A stretch of DNA of 26,066 nucleotides from UBA6100 sp049658145 (GTDB taxonomy: Bacteria > Actinomycetota > Coriobacteriia > Anaerosomatales > Anaerosomataceae), in NCBI GenBank assembly GCA_049658145.1, contig JBASOJ010000106.1:1-26066 (forward strand), given 5' to 3'. Below the pieces are notes generated by a model. The model saw only the letters and a list, made by a program, of their open reading frames with translations, searched no databases and was not told the origin of the DNA. The position numbers and the translations under genes were made by a program. This document shows, piece by piece, positions 8,083 to 15,898 of the stretch (the stretch's first letter is position 1; each line of letters starts with the position of its first letter).

Positions 8083-9936
8083 ATGACCAGCGAAGTCTCG
8101 AACAGCGAACGCACGAGCCGATCCTTGCGCCACACACCGGCGCCGAAGGAATCACGTCTGCCGGCATGGCTTCAGGCGTGGTCCCTTCCCGCCCGGATCG
8201 CGTTGTTCGCATCGGCCGGACTGGTCCTCGTGATGGCAGCCGGTGTGGGTGTCGACGCCGCGGTCTCCGCGGGCCGCATCCACCCCGGCGTGCAGGTGGG
8301 GACGCTCGATCTCGGCCGCAACACCGAGGCCGAGGCCCGTGAGGCCATCACCGCGTTCGTAGCCGCGCAGTCCGCGACGCCGATCACTGCGCAGGCGGGT
8401 GGCGAGTCGTGGGAAGTCACGGCGGAGTCCGTGTCACTCTCGGTCGATGCGACCGGCCTTGCGGGCGAGGCGTATGCCATCGGCCGCGGTTCGTTCGGGT
8501 CGACCATCTCCGGTCGATTGCGAGCGGTCTTCGGCGGCGTCACGCTTCCCATGGAGCTCTCATGTGATGACCCGGCGATCACCGCACTGGTGCGCTCCAT
8601 GAACGAGACGGTCGCGACGCCACCGATCGACGCGGGCGTTCAGGTCGATGGCGTGGCCGTCACCCGCATAGAGCCGGTCGACGGCATCGGTGTCAGCGAG
8701 GATGAGGCGCGCGAACGTCTGCTTCCGGCATTCCTTTCTGCCGACCGTGTCGTTGAATTCGAGCTCGGCCCCATCTCGCCGGCGGTGGACACCGAGGGTG
8801 CTCAGCAGGCCTACGAAGACGCCCTCAAGATGGTCTCGGCACCGCTCACGCTCTTCTACGCGGACAAGCAGTGGGAGGTTCCGGCCCACACCATCGGCGA
8901 GTGGATCGGATTCCGACGCGTCGATGGCGTCGAACGGGTCACGCTCGAGGCCTACGTGGTCTCCGAAGACGTCTCGGCCACCGTGCTGCCGATGGTCGCC
9001 GAAGTGGGTAAGCCCGCCCGCGACGCCGGCTTCAGCGTCTCGAACGGCACCGTATCGATCATCCCTGCCGAGGATGGTCTGCAGGCCGATGCCGCGGACC
9101 TGGCGCTCAAGCTCAAGTCGGTGCTCACCGGGGACGGGGAGCGGCGCGCCGAACTCACCATGCACCGTGTCGAGCCCGAGATCACGACCGCGGTGGCTCA
9201 GTCGATGGGTATCGTCGAACGGATATCCACCTTCACCACCGACTATGCATCGTCGAACAAGCCACGGGTGAACAACATCCATACCCTGGCGGATGCGCTC
9301 GATGGCACGCTGGTCGCGCCAGGGGGCACCTTCAGCTTCAACGAGACGATCGGGCAGCGCACGGCTGAGAAGGGATATCAGGAGGCCAACGCCATCGTCA
9401 ATGGCAAGCTGGTCCCGCAGCTCGGCGGCGGCATCTGCCAGGTGGGCACCACGATCTTCAACACCGTGTTCTTCTCGGGTCTTCCGGTGGTCGAACGGCG
9501 TAACCACTCCCAGTACATCAGCCACTACCCGACGGGGCGTGACGCCACCGTGTCCTGGGGCGGTCCCGACTTCAAGTTCAAGAACGACACGCCGAACTGG
9601 ATACTGATCGCCACCGGGTACTCGAACTCCACGGTGACCATCTCGCTCTACGGCACGAGTCCGGGCTATCAGGTCACGTATGACACCGGACCGTGGACGG
9701 ATATCAAGGACCCGCCGGTGAAAGAGGTCCCGGATCCCGCACTCCCCGCGGGCAGCAGGGTCGTCGATGAGCGGGGCGTAAGCGGCAGGACGATCGTCGT
9801 CGTGCGCCACGTGATGAGCAACGGCACCGAGATCCGCACGGACTCGTTCAGATCAGTGTACCGTCCAACAGAAGAAGTCGTGCGTGTCGGCACGGCCGGC
9901 GCCGCACCCTCGGCGCCCACCACGACGACGCCGTGA
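8083..9936 (+). CDS. VanW family protein with peptidoglycan-binding-like domains
   Basis: A 617-residue membrane-anchored exported protein. After a 30-residue basic, polar N terminus comes one membrane segment (about 39-58, IALFASAGLVLVMAAGVGVD). Residues about 65-370 hold two repeats of the YoaR/PG-binding-4 type (HPGVQVGTLDLGRNTEAEA; later a VSNGTVSIIPAEDGLQAD unit). The VanW domain spans about 384-520, with FSFNETIGQRT, GGGICQVGTTIFN and RNHSQYISHYPTGRDATV. VanW occurs in some vancomycin-resistance clusters but its biochemical role is unknown, and no van genes are near, so this is probably a housekeeping envelope protein. The ATG at 8083 follows GGAAG; a GTG at 8077 is possible. The C terminus is Thr/Pro/Ala-rich. 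Confidence 0.9.
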   Translation: MTSEVSNSERTSRSLRHTPAPKESRLPAWLQAWSLPARIALFASAGLVLVMAAGVGVDAAVSAGRIHPGVQVGTLDLGRNTEAEAREAITAFVAAQSATPITAQAGGESWEVTAESVSLSVDATGLAGEAYAIGRGSFGSTISGRLRAVFGGVTLPMELSCDDPAITALVRSMNETVATPPIDAGVQVDGVAVTRIEPVDGIGVSEDEARERLLPAFLSADRVVEFELGPISPAVDTEGAQQAYEDALKMVSAPLTLFYADKQWEVPAHTIGEWIGFRRVDGVERVTLEAYVVSEDVSATVLPMVAEVGKPARDAGFSVSNGTVSIIPAEDGLQADAADLALKLKSVLTGDGERRAELTMHRVEPEITTAVAQSMGIVERISTFTTDYASSNKPRVNNIHTLADALDGTLVAPGGTFSFNETIGQRTAEKGYQEANAIVNGKLVPQLGGGICQVGTTIFNTVFFSGLPVVERRNHSQYISHYPTGRDATVSWGGPDFKFKNDTPNWILIATGYSNSTVTISLYGTSPGYQVTYDTGPWTDIKDPPVKEVPDPALPAGSRVVDERGVSGRTIVVVRHVMSNGTEIRTDSFRSVYRPTEEVVRVGTAGAAPSAPTTTTP

Positions 9937-9969
9937 ATCCGGCCCGGCAGCCGGTGAAGGGGCAGGGGG

Positions 9970-11277
9970 ATGCTCATGTTCCAGCCTGATCTCGAATCGA
10001 TGGCACGTAGCGACCTCGAGGCACTCCAGCTCCAGCGGCTGAACTCCTTGCTCGAACGGGTGTACGCGAACGTCCCGACGTATCGCACCAAATTCGACGA
10101 GTCGGGCGTCGCCCCGCACGTGGACGACCTCGGCGCTCTGGCCGACCTTCCGTTCACCGTCAAGGACGACATGCGCGCCGCATACCCGTACGGCATGTTC
10201 GCCGTCCCACTCGGGGACATCGTTCGCGTCCACTCATCGTCCGGCACGACCGGCCAGGTGTCTGTCGTGGGCTACACGGGGGAGGACATCAGCAACTGGT
10301 CCGACCTCATGGCGCGTACGATCGCCGCCGCCGGCGGCACGCGCGACGACATCGTGCAGAACGCCTACGGGTACGGGCTGTTCACCGGCGGGCTCGGGGC
10401 GCACTACGGGGCCGAGCGCCTGGGGGCAACGGCGATCCCGATCTCCGGCGGCAACACCAAGCGTCAGGCGCAGGTGTTGAAGGACTTCGGCACGACGATC
10501 CTCGCGTGCACGCCGAGCTACGCGCTGCTCATCGGCGAGACCGCCCTGGAGATGGGGATCGACCCGCGGGAACTGCCGCTCAAGGCGGGCGTCTTCGGCG
10601 CCGAGCCGTGGAGCGAGAGCATGCGCGCCCAGCTCGAGCAGGTGCTCGGCATCACCGCGATCGACATATACGGCCTCTCCGAGGTGATGGGCCCCGGTAT
10701 CGCCGCCGAGTGCGCCGGGCAGTGCGGCCTCCATGTGAACGAGGATCACTTCATCATCGAGATCATCGATCCGCAGACGCTGCGGCCGGTGCCCGACGGC
10801 GAGCAGGGCGAGGTCGTGTTCACGACGATCACCAAGCAGGGTGTCCCCCTGGTGCGCTATCGCACCCGCGACATCTCGCGCATCGTTCCCGGTGAGTGCG
10901 CATGCGGGCGCACCTTCCGCCGTATGGAGCGGATCACCGGCCGCACCGACGACATGCTCATCATCCGGGGCGTGAACGTCTACCCGAGCCAGATCGAGCA
11001 GGTGCTGATCGGCATCCCGGGCGTGGCGCCGCACTATCAGGTGGTACTCTCGAAGCGCGGAAGCATGGACCACGTCGCGGTGCATGTGGAGGTCGGCCCG
11101 GACGTGTCGTTCGATGAGATCAAGACGCTCGAGCGTCTGCGCAACAGGGTCGGCGCCGAGATCGCTTCATCACTCGCGGTCAACCTCGACGTGAAGCTTG
11201 TGGAGCCGAAGTCGATCCAGCGTTCCGAAGGCAAGGCGAAGCGCGTCGTCGATCTGCGCACAGAGGGAAGTGAGTGA
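9970..11277 (+). CDS. Phenylacetate-CoA ligase family protein (PaaK-like)
   Basis: An acyl-adenylate-forming enzyme that would activate phenylacetate or another aryl acid with ATP and CoA. It has the AMP-binding P-loop SSGTTGQVSVVGYTGED, the YGLSEVMGPG adenine-site motif, RYRTRDISR and the C-terminal hinge RTDDMLIIRGVNVYPSQIE; 435 residues is the normal PaaK length. A CxC pair (GECACGRTF) lies before the hinge, as in many anaerobe homologues. It is followed after 3 bases by a double-ACT protein; this pair is common in anaerobes that ferment aromatic amino acids, often beside indolepyruvate oxidoreductase, which is not seen here. Two starts are possible: ATG 9970 (AAGGGG seven bases before) and ATG 9976 (AGGGGG six before). 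Substrate is inferred from family only. Confidence 0.92.
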   Translation: MLMFQPDLESMARSDLEALQLQRLNSLLERVYANVPTYRTKFDESGVAPHVDDLGALADLPFTVKDDMRAAYPYGMFAVPLGDIVRVHSSSGTTGQVSVVGYTGEDISNWSDLMARTIAAAGGTRDDIVQNAYGYGLFTGGLGAHYGAERLGATAIPISGGNTKRQAQVLKDFGTTILACTPSYALLIGETALEMGIDPRELPLKAGVFGAEPWSESMRAQLEQVLGITAIDIYGLSEVMGPGIAAECAGQCGLHVNEDHFIIEIIDPQTLRPVPDGEQGEVVFTTITKQGVPLVRYRTRDISRIVPGECACGRTFRRMERITGRTDDMLIIRGVNVYPSQIEQVLIGIPGVAPHYQVVLSKRGSMDHVAVHVEVGPDVSFDEIKTLERLRNRVGAEIASSLAVNLDVKLVEPKSIQRSEGKAKRVVDLRTEGSE

Positions 11278-11280
11278 CCG

Positions 11281-11715
11281 ATGGTCATGCAACTGACGGT
11301 GTTCCTGGAGAACAGCCCCGGCAGGTTGGCAGGGCTCACCCGCGCGCTCGGCGATGCGGGCGTCAACATGCGCGCGCTGATGGTGGCGGACACGGCCGAG
11401 TTCGGTGTGGTGCGCATCATCTGTGACCGGCCGGAGACCGCTCGCGCGGCGCTCGAGGAGGCCGGTTTCAGTGTGAGCGTGGCCCATGTCATCGCGGTCG
11501 AGGTGCCGGACTGTCCCGGCGGGTTGGCCGACGTCCTCGAGGTGATAGGCTCGGTCGGCGCGAACGTCGAGTACGCCTACTGCTTCGTGGAGCCGGGCGG
11601 AAGCGCCGCCATCGACGTCTTCCGCGTAGGGGACGCGGCCGAGGCCACGGAGGCGCTCAGGGCTGCGGGGATGCGCGTGCTCGACGCCGGGGAAGTCTAC
11701 GCTACCGGGTGCTGA
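11281..11715 (+). CDS. Tandem ACT-domain protein
   Basis: A 144-residue protein made of two ACT domains: residues about 3-70 (LTVFLENSPGRLAGLTRALGDAGVN) and about 72-140 (IAVEVPDCPGGLADVLEVIGSVGAN). ACT domains bind amino acids and act as allosteric sensors. With PaaK directly upstream, it may bind an aromatic amino acid and modulate the ligase or its pathway; that is inference from gene pairing. The ATG at 11281 has AGAGGGAAG ten bases upstream. Its last 19 bases overlap the end of the convergent gene on the minus strand, so neither gene has a separate terminator between them. Confidence 0.9.
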   Translation: MVMQLTVFLENSPGRLAGLTRALGDAGVNMRALMVADTAEFGVVRIICDRPETARAALEEAGFSVSVAHVIAVEVPDCPGGLADVLEVIGSVGANVEYAYCFVEPGGSAAIDVFRVGDAAEATEALRAAGMRVLDAGEVYATGC

Positions 11716-12557
11716 CGCCCGTTCGCTGGCGGGTCGCTGCGGTCGAGCGCGGCATGTTCGGACGGCCCAATCTCCGCGGCGGCCGGATTCAGCACCTCGA
11801 CAAGGTGCTTGAGCGCCGGTGCGTCGCGCTCCACCGAGAGGATGTTGGCGCTCAAGGCATCGTCACGTGCGCCGAGCATCTCGCGCAAGCCGACGGCCAG
11901 ACGCTCCGCGACAACGACGCCTCCCACGGCATCGGTGCGGGGGAGCAGAACGTAGAACGTCCCTGTGCTCCCTGCGGCGAGGTCGTCGACCATCCGGATG
12001 TCGTTGCGGATGTGGCCCGCGACCTGTCGGAGCAGTTGACGTGAGCGAGTGGGCTTCAGCGTGGCATACACGCCCTGGGCGACGGTGATGACCACTACGG
12101 AGTACTGCGTCTGATAGCGCTGCCACTGGCCCAGGCCCGAGGCGATCGCGTCCGCAGCGTAGCGGGCGCTGTAGACGCCGGTGTGCGGATCGATGAGCGT
12201 ATCGCTCGAGAGTCCGGCGAACACGTACTTGATGCGCGCCGCCAACTCACCGCCCACGATGCCCACCAGCCCGTACGTGATGGCGCGGGTGGCGAGTAGG
12301 GTGACGATGTCGGTCGACAGTCCCTGCGTCTGGAGCAGAGGGACGCGCATCGCCACGTAGACTGCGATGGCGAGCAGCGCGGCCAGGAACCCGCCGTTTC
12401 GTCCCCAGTGCAAGGCGCCGGCCAGCACGACGATGAGCAGCAGCTGCGCGGTGACCTCGGCGGCCTGTGGCGCGGCGGTCGGCGCGATGAAGATGCTCGC
12501 GATGATCGCACCCGTGCCGAGCACGAGTGCGAGCGCCTCGAAGTGGGAGTACTTCAC
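11697..12557 (-). CDS. Membrane protein with degenerate GGDEF-like domain
   Basis: A 286-residue protein with about four hydrophobic segments in residues 7-105, then a cytoplasmic domain opening with LIDPHTGVYSARYAADAI, the usual entry to a GGDEF (diguanylate cyclase) domain (DxLTGLxNRR). The signature that should read GGDEF is STGTF, within AAGSTGTFYVLLP (about 195-206), so the metal- and GTP-binding residues are missing and cyclase activity is unlikely. It may sense or scaffold rather than synthesise c-di-GMP. The GTG at 12557 has a perfect AAGGAGG site six bases upstream. It lies 32 bases after the pilin-like gene on the same strand and is probably cotranscribed. Fold assignment rests on the entry motif, the FYVLLP strand and overall spacing; moderately sure. 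Confidence 0.72.
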   Translation of the reverse strand: MKYSHFEALALVLGTGAIIASIFIAPTAAPQAAEVTAQLLLIVVLAGALHWGRNGGFLAALLAIAVYVAMRVPLLQTQGLSTDIVTLLATRAITYGLVGIVGGELAARIKYVFAGLSSDTLIDPHTGVYSARYAADAIASGLGQWQRYQTQYSVVVITVAQGVYATLKPTRSRQLLRQVAGHIRNDIRMVDDLAAGSTGTFYVLLPRTDAVGGVVVAERLAVGLREMLGARDDALSANILSVERDAPALKHLVEVLNPAAAEIGPSEHAALDRSDPPANGRQHPVA

Positions 12558-12571
12558 GTTCGGCCTCCTTT

Positions 12572-12587
12572 GACCGCGAGTGCGGTC
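12572..12587 (-). promoter_or_regulatory. Small hairpin between pilin and GGDEF-like genes
   Basis: GACCGC (12572-12577) and GCGGTC (12582-12587) form a perfect 6-bp stem with a 4-base loop. It sits directly before the AAGGAGG of the downstream gene, so it could lower read-through or modulate translation within the operon. Confidence 0.35.
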
Positions 12588-12589
12588 CG

Positions 12590-12931
12590 CTAAGGATGGT
12601 TCGGGCAGGTGACGGTGTCGGTGGACGGAACGAACACGAGCGGCGTCCCGTCCAGCGGACACTTGGACGCGGTATCGAAGTTGACGACGCTCGACTCCAG
12701 ATCGTCGATGTCATCCACATCCAGCTCGCTGGCGCGCGCTACCGCGATGGCACGGGTCAACACCTGCTGGTTCTCCCGGCAGGCCGCAGCGTTGGCCGAG
12801 GCGGTCGCTGCGGAGTACGCAGCCACCGCGACGGCGAGCAGGATCCCGATGATGAGCACGACCACCATGAGCTCGATGACGGTCCATCCTCGGTCCCCGT
12901 GCGCGTGCATCCACGCAGTGAAGCGCTTCAT
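12590..12931 (-). CDS. Type IV pilin-like / pseudopilin protein
   Basis: A 113-residue protein with a class III prepilin signal: a short basic leader ending DRG, cleavage before WTVIELMVVVLIIGILLAVAV, and the glutamate at position +5 of the mature protein. It would be processed by a prepilin peptidase and built into a type IV pilus or pseudopilus. The mature part is short and acidic, with three cysteines (AACRENQQ, KCPLDGT and CPNH); a CP..DGTPLVFVP..VTCPNH ending is common in small Gram-positive pseudopilins. The ATG at 12931 is preferred over 12937 because the GGGGG ribosome site then sits six bases upstream. No pilus assembly genes are in the window, so those must lie elsewhere. The degenerate GGDEF gene follows after 32 bases. 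Confidence 0.88.
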   Translation of the reverse strand: MKRFTAWMHAHGDRGWTVIELMVVVLIIGILLAVAVAAYSAATASANAAACRENQQVLTRAIAVARASELDVDDIDDLESSVVNFDTASKCPLDGTPLVFVPSTDTVTCPNHP

Positions 12932-12994
12932 CGGCATCCCCCGGGTCCGCCCGAGCCGCCCGAGCGGCTGCCAGGCGCGGTCTCATCACCCACA

Positions 12995-13022
12995 GTGTCG
13001 GCATGCGGCGCGCATCAGTTGA
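12995..13022 (-). promoter_or_regulatory. Candidate sigma-WhiG/FliA-type promoter of the pilin operon
   Basis: Read on the minus strand, TCAA (13022-13019), 16 bases, then GCCGACAC (13002-12995). The WhiG/FliA consensus is TAAA-N15/16-GCCGATAA, so three of four and six of eight positions agree at the correct spacing. Transcription would start near 12985, leaving a leader of about 55 bases that includes the AGCCGC/GCGGCT hairpin at 12954-12969. GCCGA is frequent in GC-rich DNA, so chance is a real alternative. Confidence 0.38.
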
Positions 13023-13074
13023 GCGGGACATGGGCGGCCCGATCCGAGAGGATGCACCCGGGCCGGTGAACCCG

Positions 13075-13080
13075 TACAAT
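13075..13080 (+). promoter_or_regulatory. Candidate -10 box of the dacA-gcv operon
   Basis: TACAAT, 42 bases before the dacA start; no convincing -35 at 16-18 bases. It is the only promoter-like element ahead of dacA and gcvT. Confidence 0.4.
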
Positions 13081-13121
13081 CGAAACTGCTCCCACGGTCC
13101 GTGCGTTCGAAGGAGTCACGC

Positions 13122-14363
13122 GTGCCCCCCGCTCTCGCCGCACCTCGTTACGCGCGCGCAGTAATGATAGCGGTTATCGCGTTCACCGCCACGATGATGT
13201 TCCCTGTCGAGAGCGGGGCGGTGGAGCGGATCGGCGGCATTGTGATCGAGGAAGGCGCGGCGCTCGCCGCGGCCACTCCGGGCGTTGCCATGCCGGCCGG
13301 CGTTCTCAGGACGGGTGATGGCCGGACGTTGTGGGACCGCGAAGCTGATGCGGAGCGTGCGATGGCGTCCACTACGAAGATCATGACGGCGCTGGTCGTC
13401 CTGGATGCCGCAGACCCTCTGGATGTGGTGACCGTATCGTCGCGGGCCGCCTCGGTGGGGGAGTCAGAGGCCGGTCTGGTCGCGGGGAAATCCTATACCA
13501 TACAGCGCCTTCTCGAGGCGATGCTGGTGCACTCGGGAAACGACGCCGCAACGGCACTGGCCGAGCACGTTGGGGGTGACGTGGACGGCTTCGTGGCGCT
13601 CATGAACGCGAAGGCCGCCGAGCTCGGACTGACGCACACGGCCTACACCAACCCCCACGGCCTGGACGAGCCCGGCCACTACACCTCGGCGGCGGATCTT
13701 GCGACGCTCAGCACGATCGCGATGGCCGATCCGCGGTTCGCAAGCATCGTCGGGATGGAACAGGTGGAGGTCACCAACGGATCGCGGACGACGACGTTCG
13801 ATACCTCGAACAAGCTCATCGGCAGCTATGAGGGCGCCACGGGTGTGAAGACGGGCTGGACCGACGACGCGGGATACTGCCTGGTGGCGTCGGCGCAGCG
13901 TGGCGCGATATCGTTCGTGGCGGTGATCCTCGGCACGGCCTCGGAGGACGATCGCTTCGATCAGGCCGAAGAACTGCTCGACTGGGGATTCGCGCACTAT
14001 GTCGAGACGCAGGTCGCCTCCGCGGAGACGACCGCGGCGATGGTGCCGGTGACCGACTGGCTCGACCGCACGGTCACGGCTATGATAGCCGCCGACGCGA
14101 TCGTCCCGGTCTTCGACCTGGACGGCGAAGTCGTCTCGCGTGTGGACATGCTGCCGGAGGTGGATGCGCCGGTGACCGAGGGACAGCGACTCGGTACGCT
14201 GACCGTGGTGCAGGGGGAGCGCCTGCTGGCGCAGGTGCCCGTCGTCGCAGCATCTGACGTGCCGGCGCCCGACGCGTGGGAGGCCGTGGGCATCTGGTTC
14301 ACCCGACTCTGGCGAACGGTTTTCGGCGGGGAGTTGCAGGCGCCTGCCGTGCCCGTGATGTGA
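13122..14363 (+). CDS. D-alanyl-D-alanine carboxypeptidase (S11, DacA/PBP5-like)
   Basis: A secreted serine carboxypeptidase that removes the terminal D-alanine from peptidoglycan stem peptides. All three penicillin-binding motifs are present: STTK (S83-K86, nucleophile and base), SGN (138-140) and KTG (243-245). A signal peptide occupies about 1-35 (AVMIAVIAFTATMMFPVESGA). The C-terminal part (about 300-390) resembles the PBP5 beta-domain; the end lacks the usual amphipathic helix but has GIWFTRLWRTVFGGE, which could attach to the membrane. The GTG at 13122 is chosen for its AAGGAG site; an in-frame GTG at 13101 has none. 413 residues is normal. gcvT follows after 11 bases, an odd pairing that puts the glycine cleavage genes behind a cell-wall gene. 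Confidence 0.94.
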   Translation: MPPALAAPRYARAVMIAVIAFTATMMFPVESGAVERIGGIVIEEGAALAAATPGVAMPAGVLRTGDGRTLWDREADAERAMASTTKIMTALVVLDAADPLDVVTVSSRAASVGESEAGLVAGKSYTIQRLLEAMLVHSGNDAATALAEHVGGDVDGFVALMNAKAAELGLTHTAYTNPHGLDEPGHYTSAADLATLSTIAMADPRFASIVGMEQVEVTNGSRTTTFDTSNKLIGSYEGATGVKTGWTDDAGYCLVASAQRGAISFVAVILGTASEDDRFDQAEELLDWGFAHYVETQVASAETTAAMVPVTDWLDRTVTAMIAADAIVPVFDLDGEVVSRVDMLPEVDAPVTEGQRLGTLTVVQGERLLAQVPVVAASDVPAPDAWEAVGIWFTRLWRTVFGGELQAPAVPVM

Positions 14364-14374
14364 AAGGAGCACTG

Positions 14375-15481
14375 ATGACCGACGGTTCACGGACGACCCC
14401 GCTCTATGAGGAGCATGTGGCGCTCGGTGCGCGCATGGTGGACTTCGCGGGTTGGCGGATGCCGGTGCAGTACGCCAGCATCATCGAGGAGCACCATGCC
14501 GTCAGAGATGGCGTGGGGATCTTCGATGTCTCGCACATGGGCGAGTTCCGCATCTTCGGCGTACACGCCAAGGAGGCCCTGCAGCGCATCGTCACGAACG
14601 ACCTCGACAAGATCGACGCGGTGGGCGACGCGCTGTACACCGTCATGTGCGACGAGGATGGCGGGATCATCGACGATCTGATCGTGTACCACTCGGGCGA
14701 CATCGAGTACCTGATCGTGGCGAACGCGTCGAACCGGGAGACCGACTGGGACTGGATCACGTCGCATCTCCCCGCGAGCGTGGAGGCGGTCGACGAGAGT
14801 GACCGGACGGCGCTGATCGCGGTCCAGGGTCCGGAGGCGCTCTCGGTGGTCGCGACGCTCGCCGAAGACGGGTGGGAGCCGCCGCGGCGGTTCGCGCTCG
14901 GCGAGGCGACTCTCGACGGCGTGAGCGTCCTTGTGGCCCGCACGGGCTACACGGGTGAGGACGGCGTCGAGCTGTTCTGTCACGAAAGCGAGGCGGTCGC
15001 GGTGTGGCGGCTGCTGCTGAGCTTCGCCGAGGTGGTGCCGTGCGGTCTCGGCGCGCGGGACACCCTGCGTCTGGAGATGGGATACCCGCTCTACGGCAGC
15101 GACATGGACCGCGGGGTCGATCCCATCTCGGCGGGGCTGGGCTGGGTGGTGCCGAAGGCGAAGAGCGGATTCATCGGCGCCGAGGCGATCGCGCGCGTGC
15201 GCGAGGCCGGACCGGCGGAGAAGCTGGTGGGACTGACCGTTTCCGAGGGTGTTCCACGACACGGCTACACCGTATTGTACGAGGGTGAGGCGGTGGGTAA
15301 GGTGGCAAGCGGCACGTTCTCACCCACCCTCGGTCACGGAGTCGCGATGGCGTACGTCCCGGCAGCGCTCTCGGCGGTGGGGACGCCGCTCGAGATCGAG
15401 GTCAGGCGCAAGGTGGTACCGGCGGTCGTCGCGCGCCCGCCGTTCGTTGGTGAGACATCGCTTTCGGCCACACGGTCGTAA
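14375..15481 (+). CDS. gcvT: Glycine cleavage system T protein (aminomethyltransferase)
   Basis: GcvT takes the aminomethyl group from the lipoylated H protein, releases ammonia and transfers the one-carbon unit to tetrahydrofolate. The 368-residue protein has the standard N-terminal motif TPLYEEHVALGARMVDFAGWRMPVQY, the folate-site aspartates in GGIIDDLIVY (D100/D101), and GYTGEDGVEL and GLGARDTLRLEMGYPLYG further on. The ATG at 14375 has AAAGGAG five bases upstream; the longer upstream frame lies inside dacA and is not needed. It opens the gcvT-H-PA-PB order. No glycine riboswitch can fit in the 11-base gap before it. Confidence 0.96.
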   Translation: MTDGSRTTPLYEEHVALGARMVDFAGWRMPVQYASIIEEHHAVRDGVGIFDVSHMGEFRIFGVHAKEALQRIVTNDLDKIDAVGDALYTVMCDEDGGIIDDLIVYHSGDIEYLIVANASNRETDWDWITSHLPASVEAVDESDRTALIAVQGPEALSVVATLAEDGWEPPRRFALGEATLDGVSVLVARTGYTGEDGVELFCHESEAVAVWRLLLSFAEVVPCGLGARDTLRLEMGYPLYGSDMDRGVDPISAGLGWVVPKAKSGFIGAEAIARVREAGPAEKLVGLTVSEGVPRHGYTVLYEGEAVGKVASGTFSPTLGHGVAMAYVPAALSAVGTPLEIEVRRKVVPAVVARPPFVGETSLSATRS

Positions 15482-15510
15482 GCCCGAGAAGGAGAAGGAG
15501 TGGAATCCCC

Positions 15511-15894
15511 ATGTATCCGGAGGATCTCAAGTACGACCGCGAGCATGAGTGGGTGCGCGTCTCAGGCGACACCGCCACGATCGGCATCTCGGACTTCGCC
15601 CAGGACCAGCTGGGCGAGGTCGTGTACGTCGACCTGCCGTCGGTGGGGGACACCGTCTCGGCGGGCGACTCGTTCGGTGAGATCGAGTCCGTCAAGTCGG
15701 TCTCCGAACTCTTCTCGCCTGTCTCGGGCGAGATCGTCGAGGTGAACGGCGCGCTCGATGGCGCCCCCGAGACCGTGAACGAGGATGCGTACGGTGCGGG
15801 CTGGATCATCAAGGTGAAGCTGTCCGACGCCGCACAGGTCGAGGCGCTGATGGACGCCGCCGCCTACGAAGCGTATCTCGCCGAGGAAGCCTAG
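15511..15894 (+). CDS. gcvH: Glycine cleavage system H protein
   Basis: The H protein is the lipoyl carrier that shuttles aminomethyl and electrons among the P, T and L proteins. At 127 residues it is full length. It has HEWVRVSGDTATIGISDFAQDQLGEVVYVDLP and the lipoylation site ESVKSVSEL with K62, then NGALDGAPETVNEDAYGAGWIIK. A purine-rich doubled ribosome site (GAGAAGGAGAAGGAG, 15486-15500) precedes the ATG by 10 bases, consistent with high expression of this carrier. The lipoyl group may be added by the ligase/transferase encoded at 18723. Confidence 0.97.
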   Translation: MYPEDLKYDREHEWVRVSGDTATIGISDFAQDQLGEVVYVDLPSVGDTVSAGDSFGEIESVKSVSELFSPVSGEIVEVNGALDGAPETVNEDAYGAGWIIKVKLSDAAQVEALMDAAAYEAYLAEEA

Positions 15895-15898
15895 CTGT

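Noticed and set aside
8083..9936. Vancomycin-resistance cluster
   Set aside because: Only a VanW-domain protein is present; no vanH, vanA, vanX or vanRS neighbours, and such proteins are common outside resistance clusters.
12932..13121. GEMM (c-di-GMP) riboswitch upstream of the pilin
   Set aside because: The conserved GEMM core such as GCAAAGCC is not present on either strand; only small GC hairpins are seen.
14364..14374. Glycine riboswitch ahead of gcvT
   Set aside because: Only 11 bases separate dacA and gcvT, and no tandem aptamer-like structure was seen upstream of dacA.
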